A stretch of DNA of 64,000 nucleotides from Lichenicoccus sp965213775 (GCA_965213775.1 CBDCAC010000004.1:1240001-1304000), one strand, 5' to 3'. Shown: positions 9,146 to 18,002, counted from the stretch's first letter. Numbers and translations: made by a program. The notes: generated from the letters alone by a model not told the origin.

Positions 9146-11023
9146 ATGACCGTCGAGATCCCTCCGCTTCCGGACGACCTGCTCATCAACGCCGCCGACG
9201 AGGTGCGCATCCGGCAGGATCTCACCCTGACCGCGCTCGGCAGGCGCCCGGCGGACCTCGCGCTGCGCGTCGGCCGCCTGCTCGACGTGCACACGCGGCG
9301 CTGGCTCGAGGACCAGGAGATCGTCGTCAGGCGACGACGCATCGCCTGGGTCGGACCCGCCGGGATCTATGCCGGCGAGGTCGCGCGTCGCGTGCACCGG
9401 CCCGGGCTGTCGGCGGTGCCGGGCTTCGGCGAGGTGCACAAGCATATCGAGAGCTCGCACCTCACGCCCGAGCACGAGGCGGCGCTGGTGCTGCCGCGCG
9501 GCAACAGCTGGACCTGCGAGGCCAGCCACGAGCTGTCCAACGTCAACGGACCCGGCAACCTCGGCTTCTGGCTGCAGGCGCGCCGGCAGGGCTCGCCGCT
9601 CAAGATCTTCCCGCTGCCCGGCTCGGCGGTGCCGCCCACCGCCTACGAGGGCGGCGGCGGCTATTTCGGCCAGGCCGAGCAGGACGGGTTCCTCGCCGAG
9701 AGCCTGATGGTGGCCGGGCTGGACGAGGTGATGGACTGGCCGGCGGTGTGGAACCCAGAAACTCCCTCCTACGCCCGGCTCTGGGGCATGATCGAGGCCA
9801 CCTTCGCGCGCCGCGGCGTGGTGGAGGGTCATGCGGCCGGGCTGCGCGACCGCGCCAGCATCAGCGCCTTCGCTGCCGCCGGCCTCGCCTCCGACCACGA
9901 GGCCCTGGCCGCCGACGAGGTGATGGACAAGCTCGCGGCCGGTCTGTTCGTCGAGCTGCGTCCGCACTCCATCGACGCGGTGATCCCGCGCCTGCTCGCC
10001 GAGGGGCTGGCGGACTGGTCGCAACTGGCGCTGACCACCGACGACCGCAGCGCCACCGACACGCTGCGCGACGGCGCCAGCGACCACAACGTGCGGGTCG
10101 CCATCCGCGCCGGGCTGGCGCCCGAGATCGCGATCCAGTGCGTCACCATCAACCCGGCCCGGCACATGCGGCTGACCCCCTGGGTCGGCAGCCTCTCGCC
10201 CGGACGCTTCGCCGACATCGTGCTGCTCTCCGACCTGGCCGCGATCGACATCGCCGAGGTCTGGGCCGACGGGCAGCAGGTCTCCGAGCGCACGCGCTAC
10301 ATCGGCCACACGCCGCGGATCGAGTGGCCGCACTGGGCCACGCACTCGATCCGTCTCGGTCGCAGCGTCGAGGCAGCGGATTTCGCGATCGCTGCGGCAC
10401 CAGGGCGCGACAGCATGCAGGCCGCGGTGCTGCGGCCGTTCCACTGGACCGACGGCTTCCTGACCGAGACCCTGGCGGTGCGCGACGGGCTGGTGCAGCG
10501 CGATCCCGACCGCAGCATCACCAAGTTCGCCATCGTCGACCGCTATTCCGGCCAGGCCGGCGTCTCGCGCATGTTCTGGCGCGGCTGCGGTCCGCGCACT
10601 CCCGGAACCGCGCTGGCCTGCTCGGTGGCGCACGACCAGCACAACATCTGGGTGGTCGGCTCCGGCGATGCCGCGATGGCGATGGCGGTGAACCAGATCG
10701 CCGCCCAGCAGGGCGGCTGGGCGCTGGTGCGCGACGATGCGGTCGTGGCCACCGTGCGCCACGAGATCGGCGGCCTGATGACCGCGCGCCCGGCGGAGGC
10801 GCTCGACGCCGAGATGCAGGCGCTCTACGCGGCGGCGGAGGCCGTCGACTGGATGTACGAGCCGAGCTTCCACACCCGCTGGTTCCCCGGCTTCCCGGAG
10901 CGCCTGATCTTCGCCACCCTGACCTGCGCTCCCTGGCAGTGGGTCCTGGTGGCACCCCACGAGCGGGCGCCGCAGGGCTTCGTCAACGTGCAGACCGGTG
11001 AGACACACCCGGTGGTCTGGTAG
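9146..11023 (+). CDS. Adenine deaminase-like amidohydrolase
   Basis: A 625-residue homologue of the Ade family, which deaminates adenine to hypoxanthine in the cytosol. The order of family blocks is kept: VPGFGEVHKHIESSHLTP (metal-binding HxH at about 98-100), SHELSNVNG where classical enzymes have PHEIANVxG, EGHAAGL, SDHEA, TTDDRSATDTL, NPARHMRL and the C-terminal GGLM block. The substitutions near the metal site (GEVHKH for DAHVH, SHE for PHE) suggest a divergent subfamily, so substrate is uncertain. ATG 9146 has GGAG six bases upstream; ATG 9131 is an in-frame alternative. A multi-hairpin repeat follows the stop codon. Confidence 0.8.
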   Translation: MTVEIPPLPDDLLINAADEVRIRQDLTLTALGRRPADLALRVGRLLDVHTRRWLEDQEIVVRRRRIAWVGPAGIYAGEVARRVHRPGLSAVPGFGEVHKHIESSHLTPEHEAALVLPRGNSWTCEASHELSNVNGPGNLGFWLQARRQGSPLKIFPLPGSAVPPTAYEGGGGYFGQAEQDGFLAESLMVAGLDEVMDWPAVWNPETPSYARLWGMIEATFARRGVVEGHAAGLRDRASISAFAAAGLASDHEALAADEVMDKLAAGLFVELRPHSIDAVIPRLLAEGLADWSQLALTTDDRSATDTLRDGASDHNVRVAIRAGLAPEIAIQCVTINPARHMRLTPWVGSLSPGRFADIVLLSDLAAIDIAEVWADGQQVSERTRYIGHTPRIEWPHWATHSIRLGRSVEAADFAIAAAPGRDSMQAAVLRPFHWTDGFLTETLAVRDGLVQRDPDRSITKFAIVDRYSGQAGVSRMFWRGCGPRTPGTALACSVAHDQHNIWVVGSGDAAMAMAVNQIAAQQGGWALVRDDAVVATVRHEIGGLMTARPAEALDAEMQALYAAAEAVDWMYEPSFHTRWFPGFPERLIFATLTCAPWQWVLVAPHERAPQGFVNVQTGETHPVVW

Positions 11024-11032
11024 TGTGGTCCT

Positions 11033-11163
11033 GACCGTTGGGAGGCAAGGCTGGGCTCTGCCCAGACCCGCCAAAGGCCTAGGCCTCTGGAAACCATCCT
11101 ATCAAGATAATCGGATTCTCAAGGCTCCGCCTTGAGCGGGTCCAGGGCAGAGCCCTGGCGCTG
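11033..11163. repeat. Multi-hairpin intergenic repeat, copy 1
   Basis: A run of four short inverted repeats: CTGGGCTCTGCCCAG, CCAAAGGCCTAGGCCTCTGG, CTCAAGGCTCCGCCTTGAG and CCAGGGCAGAGCCCTGG. It lies between the convergent ends of the adenine deaminase-like gene and the SIS gene. It is closely similar to 53428-53551 and shares its architecture with 43379-43494. It could act as a two-way transcription terminator. It is not a gene. Confidence 0.88.
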
Positions 11164-11191
11164 CATGGATCACATGCAAAGACCGTTGGGT

Positions 11192-11752
11192 TTACTCCAG
11201 GTTGGTATGTCTCGCGCGCATCGCGTCCTCGCTCTCGCCCAGCCGGTCGGCGAGCTGCGAGACCAGGTACTCGCAGAACATGAACTGGATCGCCTCGAAG
11301 GCGCTGCCCATGGTGAACGGCGAGGGGTCGCTCGACGGCCGCGCCATGGTCCGTGCCGGGATCAGCACCACGCGGTCGGCGAGCGGCGCCAGTGCCGCCG
11401 CCGGCTCGGCGGTCAGCAGCACCACCCGGCCGCCGGCCTGCCGGACGATCCGCATCAGGGCGGCGGTGGTGTCGAGCGCGCCGGGGCCGGCGCTGGTGAG
11501 CAGCAGGTCGCCGGCCAGCAGCGGCGGCGTGGTCATGTCGCCGACGACGTGGACCGGCAGGCCGAGATGGAACAGGCGCATCGCCAGCGCCCGCATCATC
11601 AGCCCCTCGCGGCCGAGCGCGTGCAGTGCGATCCGCCTGGCGGCGCGCAGCTCGCCGATCAGGGCGTCGAAGCTGCCGGGATCGACCGCGTCGGCGATCG
11701 CCTCCAGCTCGCGGCAGGCGGATCGCGTCCAGGCACTGAAACCGGCACTCAT
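11192..11752 (-). CDS. SIS-domain sugar-phosphate isomerase (6-phospho-3-hexuloisomerase-like)
   Basis: A 186-residue single SIS-domain protein, a fold that binds phosphosugars. Size and layout resemble 6-phospho-3-hexuloisomerase. Blocks are RRIALHALGREGLMMRALAM, HVVGDMTTPPL, DLLLTSAGPGALDTT, VVLLTAEP and a C-terminal FEAIQFMFCEYLV. Its ATG overlaps the permease stop in an ATGA arrangement, and AAGAGGT lies just upstream, so it is translated with the sugar ABC genes. It probably isomerises a phosphorylated form of the imported sugar. No kinase gene is in the operon, so phosphorylation must come from elsewhere. Confidence 0.8.
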   Translation of the reverse strand: MSAGFSAWTRSACRELEAIADAVDPGSFDALIGELRAARRIALHALGREGLMMRALAMRLFHLGLPVHVVGDMTTPPLLAGDLLLTSAGPGALDTTAALMRIVRQAGGRVVLLTAEPAAALAPLADRVVLIPARTMARPSSDPSPFTMGSAFEAIQFMFCEYLVSQLADRLGESEDAMRARHTNLE

Positions 11753-12822
11753 GATGACCTCTTCTCGCGCGGTGTGGGGCGGCTGATCCGGGACGGCAGC
11801 TGGCGCCGCAGCAGCCCGACCGCCGCGACCGCGACCAGTGTCGCGCCCCAGATCGTCAGGGTCAGGAATTCGCTGAAGCCGAGCAGGTTGAACGCGGTCG
11901 AGATCAACTGGAGGATCGCGAGCGCGATCAGCAGCCCGCTGACCTTGCCGAAGCCGCCCATCGGATCGACCCCGCCGAGCACGCCGGCCAGCACCGTGAC
12001 CAGGAGGAAGCTCTCGCCGTAGTTGGCGTTCGCGGAGTTGAAGCGCGACATCATGATCACGCCCGCCATCCCGGCGAGCAGCCCCGACATCGCGTAGATC
12101 CGCACCAGCAGCCAGCGCGTGTCGACGCCGGAATAGCGCACCGCCGCAGCGTTGGAGCCGATCATCGACACCAGGTTGCCGAACGGCGAGCGGTTGAGCA
12201 CGATCGCGACCGGCCACGCCACCAGCAGCAGCACGATGAGCGCCACCGGCACGCCGAGGATGCTGGCGTTGCCGAGGAACAGCACCAGCGGCGGGAAGCC
12301 CGAGATCACGCCGCCATGGGTGAGGCCGACGCTGAGCCCCTTGATCATCGTCATGGTGCCGAGCGTGGTCAGGATCGGCGAGACGTCGAGGAAGCCGATG
12401 ACCAGACCGTTCACCGCGCCGATCATGGTCGCGACCAGCAGGCCGACCAGGAGTGCCGCGACCTGGCACGGCACGGCGAGCGCCGGCGATACGGGCGGGA
12501 TCACGTCGAGCAGCAGGTAGCCGGAGACCAGCGCGCTGAAATCGGCGACCGCGATGATGGAGAGATCCAGACCGCCGGAGAGCAGGGCCACCATCATCGC
12601 CAGCGACAGCAGGCCGAGCTGCGGCACCTGCAGCGCCATGGAGCGGAGCGAGCCGGCGGTGAACAGGTTGCCGCCGACGAGGCCGCCGAACAGCACCACC
12701 AGCAGCAACAGCAGCAGCAGCAGCCGCCGGTTGGTGCCGCTGATCCGCCCGGCCAGCAGGGCCGCGAACGGCGTCGCACTCGCCGGCAGGGCCGCAGCGC
12801 GGCGCGGCGGCGCCTCGCTCAC
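11749..12822 (-). CDS. Sugar ABC transporter permease (second, RbsC type)
   Basis: A 357-residue inner-membrane permease of the BPD_transp_2 family used by ribose/AI-2/rhamnose-type importers. The hydrophobic segments start at RRLLLLLLLLVVLFGGLVGG, and the typical block GGLDLSIIAVADFSALVSG is present, as is IGSNAAAVRYSGVDT before the cytoplasmic EAA-like loop. The start is taken at GTG 12822 because it overlaps the upstream permease stop in a GTGA arrangement. The downstream SIS gene overlaps by four bases. It pairs with the permease at 12819-13817 to form a heterodimeric channel. Confidence 0.87.
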   Translation of the reverse strand: MSEAPPRRAAALPASATPFAALLAGRISGTNRRLLLLLLLLVVLFGGLVGGNLFTAGSLRSMALQVPQLGLLSLAMMVALLSGGLDLSIIAVADFSALVSGYLLLDVIPPVSPALAVPCQVAALLVGLLVATMIGAVNGLVIGFLDVSPILTTLGTMTMIKGLSVGLTHGGVISGFPPLVLFLGNASILGVPVALIVLLLVAWPVAIVLNRSPFGNLVSMIGSNAAAVRYSGVDTRWLLVRIYAMSGLLAGMAGVIMMSRFNSANANYGESFLLVTVLAGVLGGVDPMGGFGKVSGLLIALAILQLISTAFNLLGFSEFLTLTIWGATLVAVAAVGLLRRQLPSRISRPTPREKRSS

Positions 12823-13817
12823 GAGGCGGCCGCGATCACGCGTCGCGTGGCGGCGCGCTGGCGGCGCCGCTCCCACGAGATCGTCGATACCGCGACCAGG
12901 ATCACGGCGCCGTCGAAGAACTGCGTCCAGTAGGAGGAGACCCCGACCAGGATCAGGCCGTTCTCCATGATCGCGAGCACCGCGACGCCGAGCATCATGC
13001 CGAGCACCGAGCCCTGCCCGCCGGTGAGGCTGGCGCCGCCCAGCACCACCGCGGCGAGCACGTTGAGCTCGCGGCCGACCAGCACGTTGGGCGCGATCGA
13101 CTGCGCGAGCTGGCCCTGCGCCAGCGAGGCGAAGCCGGAGACCAAGCCCATGTAGCCGTAGACGACGAGGTTCAGCCGGAACGCGTCGAAGCCGACCCGC
13201 GCCGCCGCCTCGGCATTGCCGCCGAGCGCGTAGATCTGCCGCCCGATGCTGGTCCGGTTCAGCAGCAGCCACGACGCCGCGAAGCAGACGAACAGCCCGA
13301 TGATCTGCGCGTTCAGCACGTACGGATTCTGCGCCCGGTCGGTATAGACGACCCACGAGAACGCATCGAGGAACCAGTCCGGCAGGTTAAAAAGCTGGTT
13401 GCCGTGGCTGAGGAACATCAGCAGGCCGAAATAGACGTTCAGCATCGCGATCGACACGATGATGCTCGACAGCCTGAGCGTGCTGATCAGCACCGCATTC
13501 AGCATGCCGAGCAGCAGCCCGGAGCCGAGGCCGAGCACGAGCAGCAGCGGCCAACCGCCGTGCCAGCGGATCGTCAGCACCATCGCCACGTACTGCGCGA
13601 CCGAGGCGATCGCGGTGAACGAGATGTCGATCCCGCCCGAGATCAGCACCACCAGCAGGCCGGCCGCGCACATGCCCGCGAACGAGGACGAGGTCAGCAG
13701 GTCGAGGACGTTCTGCAGCGTCAGGAAGCGCGGGCTGGCGAGCGAGAGTGCGACCACCAGCAATGCGGCCACGATCAGCAGCCGGAACTCGTGGGTGCGA
13801 CGGAACGCGCTAAGCAT
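12819..13817 (-). CDS. Sugar ABC transporter permease (first, RbsC type)
   Basis: A 332-residue inner-membrane permease of the same family as its downstream partner. It shows about eight to ten hydrophobic helices, the conserved ISGGIDISFTAIASVAQY block after the second, and ALGGNAEAAARVGFDAFR followed by VLGGASLTGGQGSVLG near the C-terminus. ATG 13817 overlaps the end of the ATPase gene by eight bases, giving translational coupling. Two different permeases with one ATPase is the arrangement seen in AI-2, rhamnose and some pentose importers, rather than the homodimeric ribose system of E. coli. Confidence 0.88.
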   Translation of the reverse strand: MLSAFRRTHEFRLLIVAALLVVALSLASPRFLTLQNVLDLLTSSSFAGMCAAGLLVVLISGGIDISFTAIASVAQYVAMVLTIRWHGGWPLLLVLGLGSGLLLGMLNAVLISTLRLSSIIVSIAMLNVYFGLLMFLSHGNQLFNLPDWFLDAFSWVVYTDRAQNPYVLNAQIIGLFVCFAASWLLLNRTSIGRQIYALGGNAEAAARVGFDAFRLNLVVYGYMGLVSGFASLAQGQLAQSIAPNVLVGRELNVLAAVVLGGASLTGGQGSVLGMMLGVAVLAIMENGLILVGVSSYWTQFFDGAVILVAVSTISWERRRQRAATRRVIAAAS

Positions 13818-15291
13818 CGACGAGCTGCCGCAGCGCGTCCTCGGAGCTCGCCGACGGCACGATCTCGCCGGCGACGACGCCCTCGCGCATGACCAGCACC
13901 CGGTCGGCGTGGTAGAACACCTCGGGGATCTCGTCGGAGATCATGATGACCGCGAGACCCTGGGCCGCCAGCGCGTGGATGATCGCGTAGATCCCGTCCT
14001 TGGCACCGATATCGACGCCGACCGTCGGGCTGTCGAGGATCAGCAGGCTCGGATGGGTGGCGAGCCATTTCGCCAGCACCACGCGCTGCTGGTTGCCGCC
14101 CGACAGCGTGCCGACGGGGTTCCGTGGGTCGGCGGTCTTGATGCCGAGCTGGCTGATTCCGTGGCCCACCGTCGCCGCCCGCAGCGCGGCCGGGATCAGC
14201 CCGAAGCGGGCGCGCAGCCGGTCGAGCACCGAGAGCGTGATGTTGTCGGCGATCGATTGCTGCATCACCAGTCCGAGCGACAGCCGGTCCTCGGAGACGT
14301 AGGCGATGCCGCGCCGGATCGCCTCGCTGGTGTCGTGACGCGTCAGCGTCTCGCCGCGGACGCGTATCTCGCCGCCGTCCGGCGGGTTCATGCCGAACAG
14401 CGAAAGTGCGAGCTCGGTGCGGCCGGAACCGAGGCGCCCGGTGATGCCGACGACCTCGCCCGCACGCACCTCGAGATCGATGTCGCGGTAGTCGCCGGTG
14501 CGCGACAGGCGCGCGACCGACAGCACCGGCGGCCCGAGTGCCCGCGCGGCGTCACGGGTCTGGTAGGCGAAGGTCTTGCCGGTCATCAGCTCGCCGAGAC
14601 GGTCCCCGGTCATCGCGGATGCGGCGTAGGTGCCGACCTTCTCGCCGTTGCGCAGCACGGTGACGCGCTCGGCGATCTCGAGCACCTCGTCGAGACGGTG
14701 GCTGACGAACATCACCGCGACGCCGCGCCGCTTGAGCGCGATCGCCAGCGCCAGCAGCGAGTCGACCTCGCGCCGGGTGAGCGAGGCGGTCGGTTCGTCC
14801 ATGATCACGAGCCGCGCATCCGCCGCCATGGCGCGGCAGATCGCGACCAGTTGACGCTGCGCGATCGGCAGGTCGGCGACGTAGGCGTCGAGATCGAGCG
14901 AGACGCCGATCCGCGCGATCGCCGCCGCCGCGGTCTCGCGCATCGCGCGGCGGCGGACCAGGTGCAGGCCGCGGTTGAGCCCGACGGCGACGTTCTCCGC
15001 GACCGTCAGGTTGGTGAACAGCGACAGGTCCTGGTAGATCACCTGGATGCCGCGCCGGATGCTGTCGGCCGGCGTCAGGCCGTGCACGGCCTCGCCGAGG
15101 ATCGCGATCTCGCCGCCCGGCTCAGGCGGCTGCACGCCCGAGATGATCTTGATCAGCGTCGACTTGCCCGATCCGTTCTCGCCGGCGATGCAGTGGATCT
15201 CGCCGACCTCGACCGAGAGGTCGACGCGGTCCAGCGCGGTCACGCCGCCGAAGCGCTTCGAGATCGCGCGCAGCTCGAGGAAGCGGCTCAT
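13810..15291 (-). CDS. Sugar ABC transporter ATPase, two NBDs (RbsA/MglA type)
   Basis: A 493-residue cytoplasmic ATPase with two nucleotide-binding domains. Domain 1 has Walker A GENGSGKST (about 34-42), signature-like LPIAQRQLVAICRAM and Walker B LVIMDEPTASL. Domain 2 has a degenerate P-loop (GRLGSGRTE), a canonical signature LSGGNQQRVVLAKW, and LLILDSPTVGVDIGAK where the catalytic glutamate is replaced by serine. A degenerate second site is usual in this family, so ATP is probably hydrolysed mainly at one composite site. It lies between the binding-protein gene (36-bp gap) and the permeases. Confidence 0.9.
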   Translation of the reverse strand: MSRFLELRAISKRFGGVTALDRVDLSVEVGEIHCIAGENGSGKSTLIKIISGVQPPEPGGEIAILGEAVHGLTPADSIRRGIQVIYQDLSLFTNLTVAENVAVGLNRGLHLVRRRAMRETAAAAIARIGVSLDLDAYVADLPIAQRQLVAICRAMAADARLVIMDEPTASLTRREVDSLLALAIALKRRGVAVMFVSHRLDEVLEIAERVTVLRNGEKVGTYAASAMTGDRLGELMTGKTFAYQTRDAARALGPPVLSVARLSRTGDYRDIDLEVRAGEVVGITGRLGSGRTELALSLFGMNPPDGGEIRVRGETLTRHDTSEAIRRGIAYVSEDRLSLGLVMQQSIADNITLSVLDRLRARFGLIPAALRAATVGHGISQLGIKTADPRNPVGTLSGGNQQRVVLAKWLATHPSLLILDSPTVGVDIGAKDGIYAIIHALAAQGLAVIMISDEIPEVFYHADRVLVMREGVVAGEIVPSASSEDALRQLVDA

Positions 15292-15327
15292 CGCCTGAAC
15301 CCGACGACGCGGCGCCCGCGCCGGACG

Positions 15328-16329
15328 CTAGAGCCCCTGCGCGATGAGGCCGTCGACGGTCTGCTTGTTGATCGTGAGCGTGCGGTCGACGCTGATCAGC
15401 TTGCCGGAGACGTCGACGCGGGCCTTGCCGAGCCCGGGGATCTCCATGCCGTTCTGGAAATCGGCCTTCTTCAGGGTCAGGCTGGCGACGGCGACCATGG
15501 CGTAGCCGGCGTCCTTGGGGCTCCAGACGAAGCACTCGCGGACCGAGCCGTTCATCAGCAGCGGCTTCACCTGCGACGGGATCGCCGTGCCGAGCACCGC
15601 GATCTTGTTCTGGAGGTGCCGCTGGTGCACCACGTTGCCGGCGCCGATCGCGCCGTTCGAGCCGAAGCCGATCACGCCGCGCACGTCGGGATAGGCCTGC
15701 AGCGTGTTGCGCATCACCTGCTCGGCGGTGTCGACCTCGTCGGCGCCGGGAAAGCGGGAGGTCGCGAGCTTCATGCCCGGGAAGTGCGCCTGCTGGTAGG
15801 CGATCGCCGCGTCGGCCCACTTGTTGTGCAGCGGCGTGGTCAGCGTTCCGACCATCAGGATGTACTCGCCGCGTCCGCCCATGAAGCCGGCGAGCGCCTT
15901 CATCTGCGTCTCGCCGAACGCCCTGCTGTCGATCATCTCGACGTCCCAGGTGCGGTTCTCCTGGTTCGGCCCCTCCTGGGTGATGACGACGATGCCGGCA
16001 TCCTGCGCGCGCTGCAGCACCGGGCCGAGCACCTTCACGTCGAGCGGGATCAGGCCGATCACCTGCACCTTCTTGGCGATCAGGTCCTCGACCATCGAGA
16101 CCTGCTGCGCCGGATCGACGTGCGCCGGACCGATCATGGTCGCGTCGATGTCGAACTTCTTGCCGCCTTCGGTGATGCCCTGGCTCACCAGGTTGAACCA
16201 GGGAATGCCGATGATCTTGGCGACGGTGACCATCTGCGCTTCGGAAGCGGCGCGCACGCCGAGCGGCCAGCCGGCGATCCCGATCGCGGACGCCGCAGCC
16301 ATTCCCTTCAAGGTGTCACGCCGCTTCAT
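15328..16329 (-). CDS. Periplasmic sugar-binding protein of the ABC importer
   Basis: A 333-residue type I periplasmic binding protein (RbsB/LsrB/RhaS group) that captures the sugar and hands it to the permeases. The N-terminus MKRRDTLKGMAAASAIGIAG is a twin-arginine signal, so it is exported folded. Typical blocks are GPAHVDPAQQVSMVEDLI, VQVIGLIPLDVKVL, VEMIDSRAFGETQMK and GVIGFGSNGAIGAGN. It is the first gene of a five-gene leftward operon (binding protein, ATPase, two permeases, SIS isomerase). The ligand cannot be fixed from sequence; the nearby nucleoside hydrolase makes ribose attractive, but AI-2-like or deoxysugar ligands fit the gene order too. Confidence 0.86.
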   Translation of the reverse strand: MKRRDTLKGMAAASAIGIAGWPLGVRAASEAQMVTVAKIIGIPWFNLVSQGITEGGKKFDIDATMIGPAHVDPAQQVSMVEDLIAKKVQVIGLIPLDVKVLGPVLQRAQDAGIVVITQEGPNQENRTWDVEMIDSRAFGETQMKALAGFMGGRGEYILMVGTLTTPLHNKWADAAIAYQQAHFPGMKLATSRFPGADEVDTAEQVMRNTLQAYPDVRGVIGFGSNGAIGAGNVVHQRHLQNKIAVLGTAIPSQVKPLLMNGSVRECFVWSPKDAGYAMVAVASLTLKKADFQNGMEIPGLGKARVDVSGKLISVDRTLTINKQTVDGLIAQGL

Positions 16330-16467
16330 CGTTCTCTCCCCTCCGGAGGCCCTTTTCGAGCCGTTCCGATTGGGATGATCATCAGGCAGGCGGCCACGGA
16401 AGTAAACGGTCCGTCATCGACCTGCCCGCCGGGGCCATGATGATCAGGCCGATGACGCTCGCTGCCG
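16330..16467 (-). promoter_or_regulatory. Promoter region of the sugar ABC operon
   Basis: A 138-bp gap between the end of the glutathione transferase gene and the start of the binding-protein gene. It must carry the operon promoter. GGAGGGGAGAGAA lies just before the binding-protein ATG. No adjacent regulator gene of LacI, DeoR or LysR type is present, so the control protein is encoded elsewhere. Confidence 0.4.
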
Positions 16468-17076
16468 CTACCAGCCGTTCAGCTTCATGACCTCGGCGAT
16501 CGGCGGCAGCGACCGGGTCCGCCCGGCGATCGCGGCGATCCTGGGTGCATGGCGTTGGAACCAGTCCAGGCCCGGCTGCCAGGCGACCAGGACCGCGACG
16601 TAGACGTCGACAGCGCACACATCGTCTCCGAGAACGAACGGCTCGCCTACCTGCGCTTCGAGCCACAGCTGGAGTCGTTGCCGATACCCGGCGGTCGCGT
16701 CGTCCAGTTCGCGCGACGCGGACGGAGCCCAGCGCGCCGGGTAGTCGCCGTAGGTGAAGGTCGGGTACACGTTGGCCACCAGCCAGATCAACAGATGGTA
16801 GAACCGGCTGCGCTGCGCGGTGCCGCCAGCAGGTGCCAGGCCGGCCACTCGATCCGACAGGTGCAGCGCGATCGCGGCGGTCTCGGTCAGGATCGTGCCG
16901 TCATCCAGTACGAGTGCCGGCACTTGATGCAGAGCATTGACCGCGCCGGGACGGTCGCGAGCGGGGCCAGGCTGGTCGAACCCATCGACGTCGACGAAGT
17001 CGCAGCGTTGATCTGCCAGGGCGAGCATGCCCTCGGTGATCGCGGAACCGACACCTCTGACGCCGTACATCCGCAT
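16468..17076 (-). CDS. Glutathione S-transferase family protein
   Basis: A 202-residue soluble protein with the two-part GST layout. The N-terminal thioredoxin-like domain includes NALHQVPALVLDDGTILTET, the cis-proline and acid/serine-or-threonine motif that binds glutathione. The helical C-terminal domain carries FVLGDDVCAVDVYVAV, the family's N-capping box. The start at ATG 17076 has GGGAG seven bases upstream. It is divergent from the short-chain dehydrogenase gene (170 bp). The reaction cannot be told; conjugation or dehalogenation of toxic electrophiles is typical of the family. Confidence 0.82.
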   Translation of the reverse strand: MRMYGVRGVGSAITEGMLALADQRCDFVDVDGFDQPGPARDRPGAVNALHQVPALVLDDGTILTETAAIALHLSDRVAGLAPAGGTAQRSRFYHLLIWLVANVYPTFTYGDYPARWAPSASRELDDATAGYRQRLQLWLEAQVGEPFVLGDDVCAVDVYVAVLVAWQPGLDWFQRHAPRIAAIAGRTRSLPPIAEVMKLNGW

Positions 17077-17246
17077 CGCGCGCTCCCGCAGACGATCGTC
17101 GCGCCGAACCGGCGGCCATGATCCGCTCGGAGGTGGAGCGTCGCGTCCGACACTCTCCCCCGGGTGCGTATGGCACTTTCCGGTGCCTGCTTCCATTCCG
17201 CGGGCCTCGACCCCAGCTTCGGTCCGGACAATCGAGGAGACATACG
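17077..17246. promoter_or_regulatory. Divergent promoter region, GST / SDR
   Basis: A 170-bp gap with the ribosome site of each divergent gene at its ends (GGGAG leftwards, GAGGAGA rightwards). The paired redox genes may respond to the same signal. No operator could be defined by eye. Confidence 0.35.
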
Positions 17247-18002
17247 ATGCAGGTCACCGACAACACCATCCTGATCACCGGCGGCGCCTCGGGTATCGGC
17301 CGCGGCCTGGCCGAGGCGTTCCACAAGCTCGGCAACCAGGTCGTCATCTCCGGCCGGCGTGCCGCGCTGCTCGACGAGGTGACCGCGGCCAACCCCGGCA
17401 TGACGTCGCTGCAGGCCGATATCGGCGATGCGGCCGGGGTGCGCGCGCTGGTCGAGCAGGTCACGCGCTCCCATCCCGCCCTGAACGTGCTGGTCAACAA
17501 TGCCGGCATCATGAAGCCGGAGAAACTGGACGCCTCGGGCGGCACCGAGATCGCCGAGCAGACCATCGAGACCAACCTGCTGGGGCCGATCCGCCTCACC
17601 GCGCAGCTGCTGCCGCACCTGCAGCGCCAGCCTCGCTCGGCGGTGATGACGGTCTCGTCGGGGCTGGCGTTCGTGCCGCTGGCGATGACCCCCACCTATT
17701 GCGCCACCAAGGCCGCCATCCACTCCTACTCCATGTCGCTGCGCCATCAGCTTGCCGGCAGCACGACGCAGGTGATCGAGCTGGTGCCTCCCTACGTCCA
17801 GACCGAGTTGCTGGGTGCGCATCAGGCGACCGATCCGCAGGCCATGCCGCTCGACGCGTTCATCGCCGAGGTGATGGAGATCCTGTCGAGCCGGTCGGAC
17901 GTCGCCGAGGTGGTGGTGGGCCGCTGCGCGCCGTTGCGCTTCGCCGCCGAGAACAACAAGATCGCCGATATGTTCGGCATGCTCAACCGGGCGGATCGTT
18001 AG
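17247..18002 (+). CDS. Short-chain dehydrogenase/reductase (DltE-like)
   Basis: A 251-residue NAD(P)-dependent oxidoreductase. The cofactor motif is TGGASGIGRGLAEA (residues 11-24), the structural motif LVNNAGIM, the catalytic serine lies in VMTVSSGLAF, and the active-site tyrosine and lysine are in PTYCATKAAIHSYS. The overall sequence resembles DltE-type SDRs. GAGGAGA lies six bases before ATG 17247. The MDR reductase follows after 68 bp on the same strand and is probably co-transcribed. Substrate unknown. Confidence 0.88.
   Translation: MQVTDNTILITGGASGIGRGLAEAFHKLGNQVVISGRRAALLDEVTAANPGMTSLQADIGDAAGVRALVEQVTRSHPALNVLVNNAGIMKPEKLDASGGTEIAEQTIETNLLGPIRLTAQLLPHLQRQPRSAVMTVSSGLAFVPLAMTPTYCATKAAIHSYSMSLRHQLAGSTTQVIELVPPYVQTELLGAHQATDPQAMPLDAFIAEVMEILSSRSDVAEVVVGRCAPLRFAAENNKIADMFGMLNRADR

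Noticed and set aside
13459..16440. A 993-codon plus-strand open frame over the sugar ABC genes
   Set aside because: Antisense to a complete ABC operon with clear Walker and signature motifs; no family resemblance.
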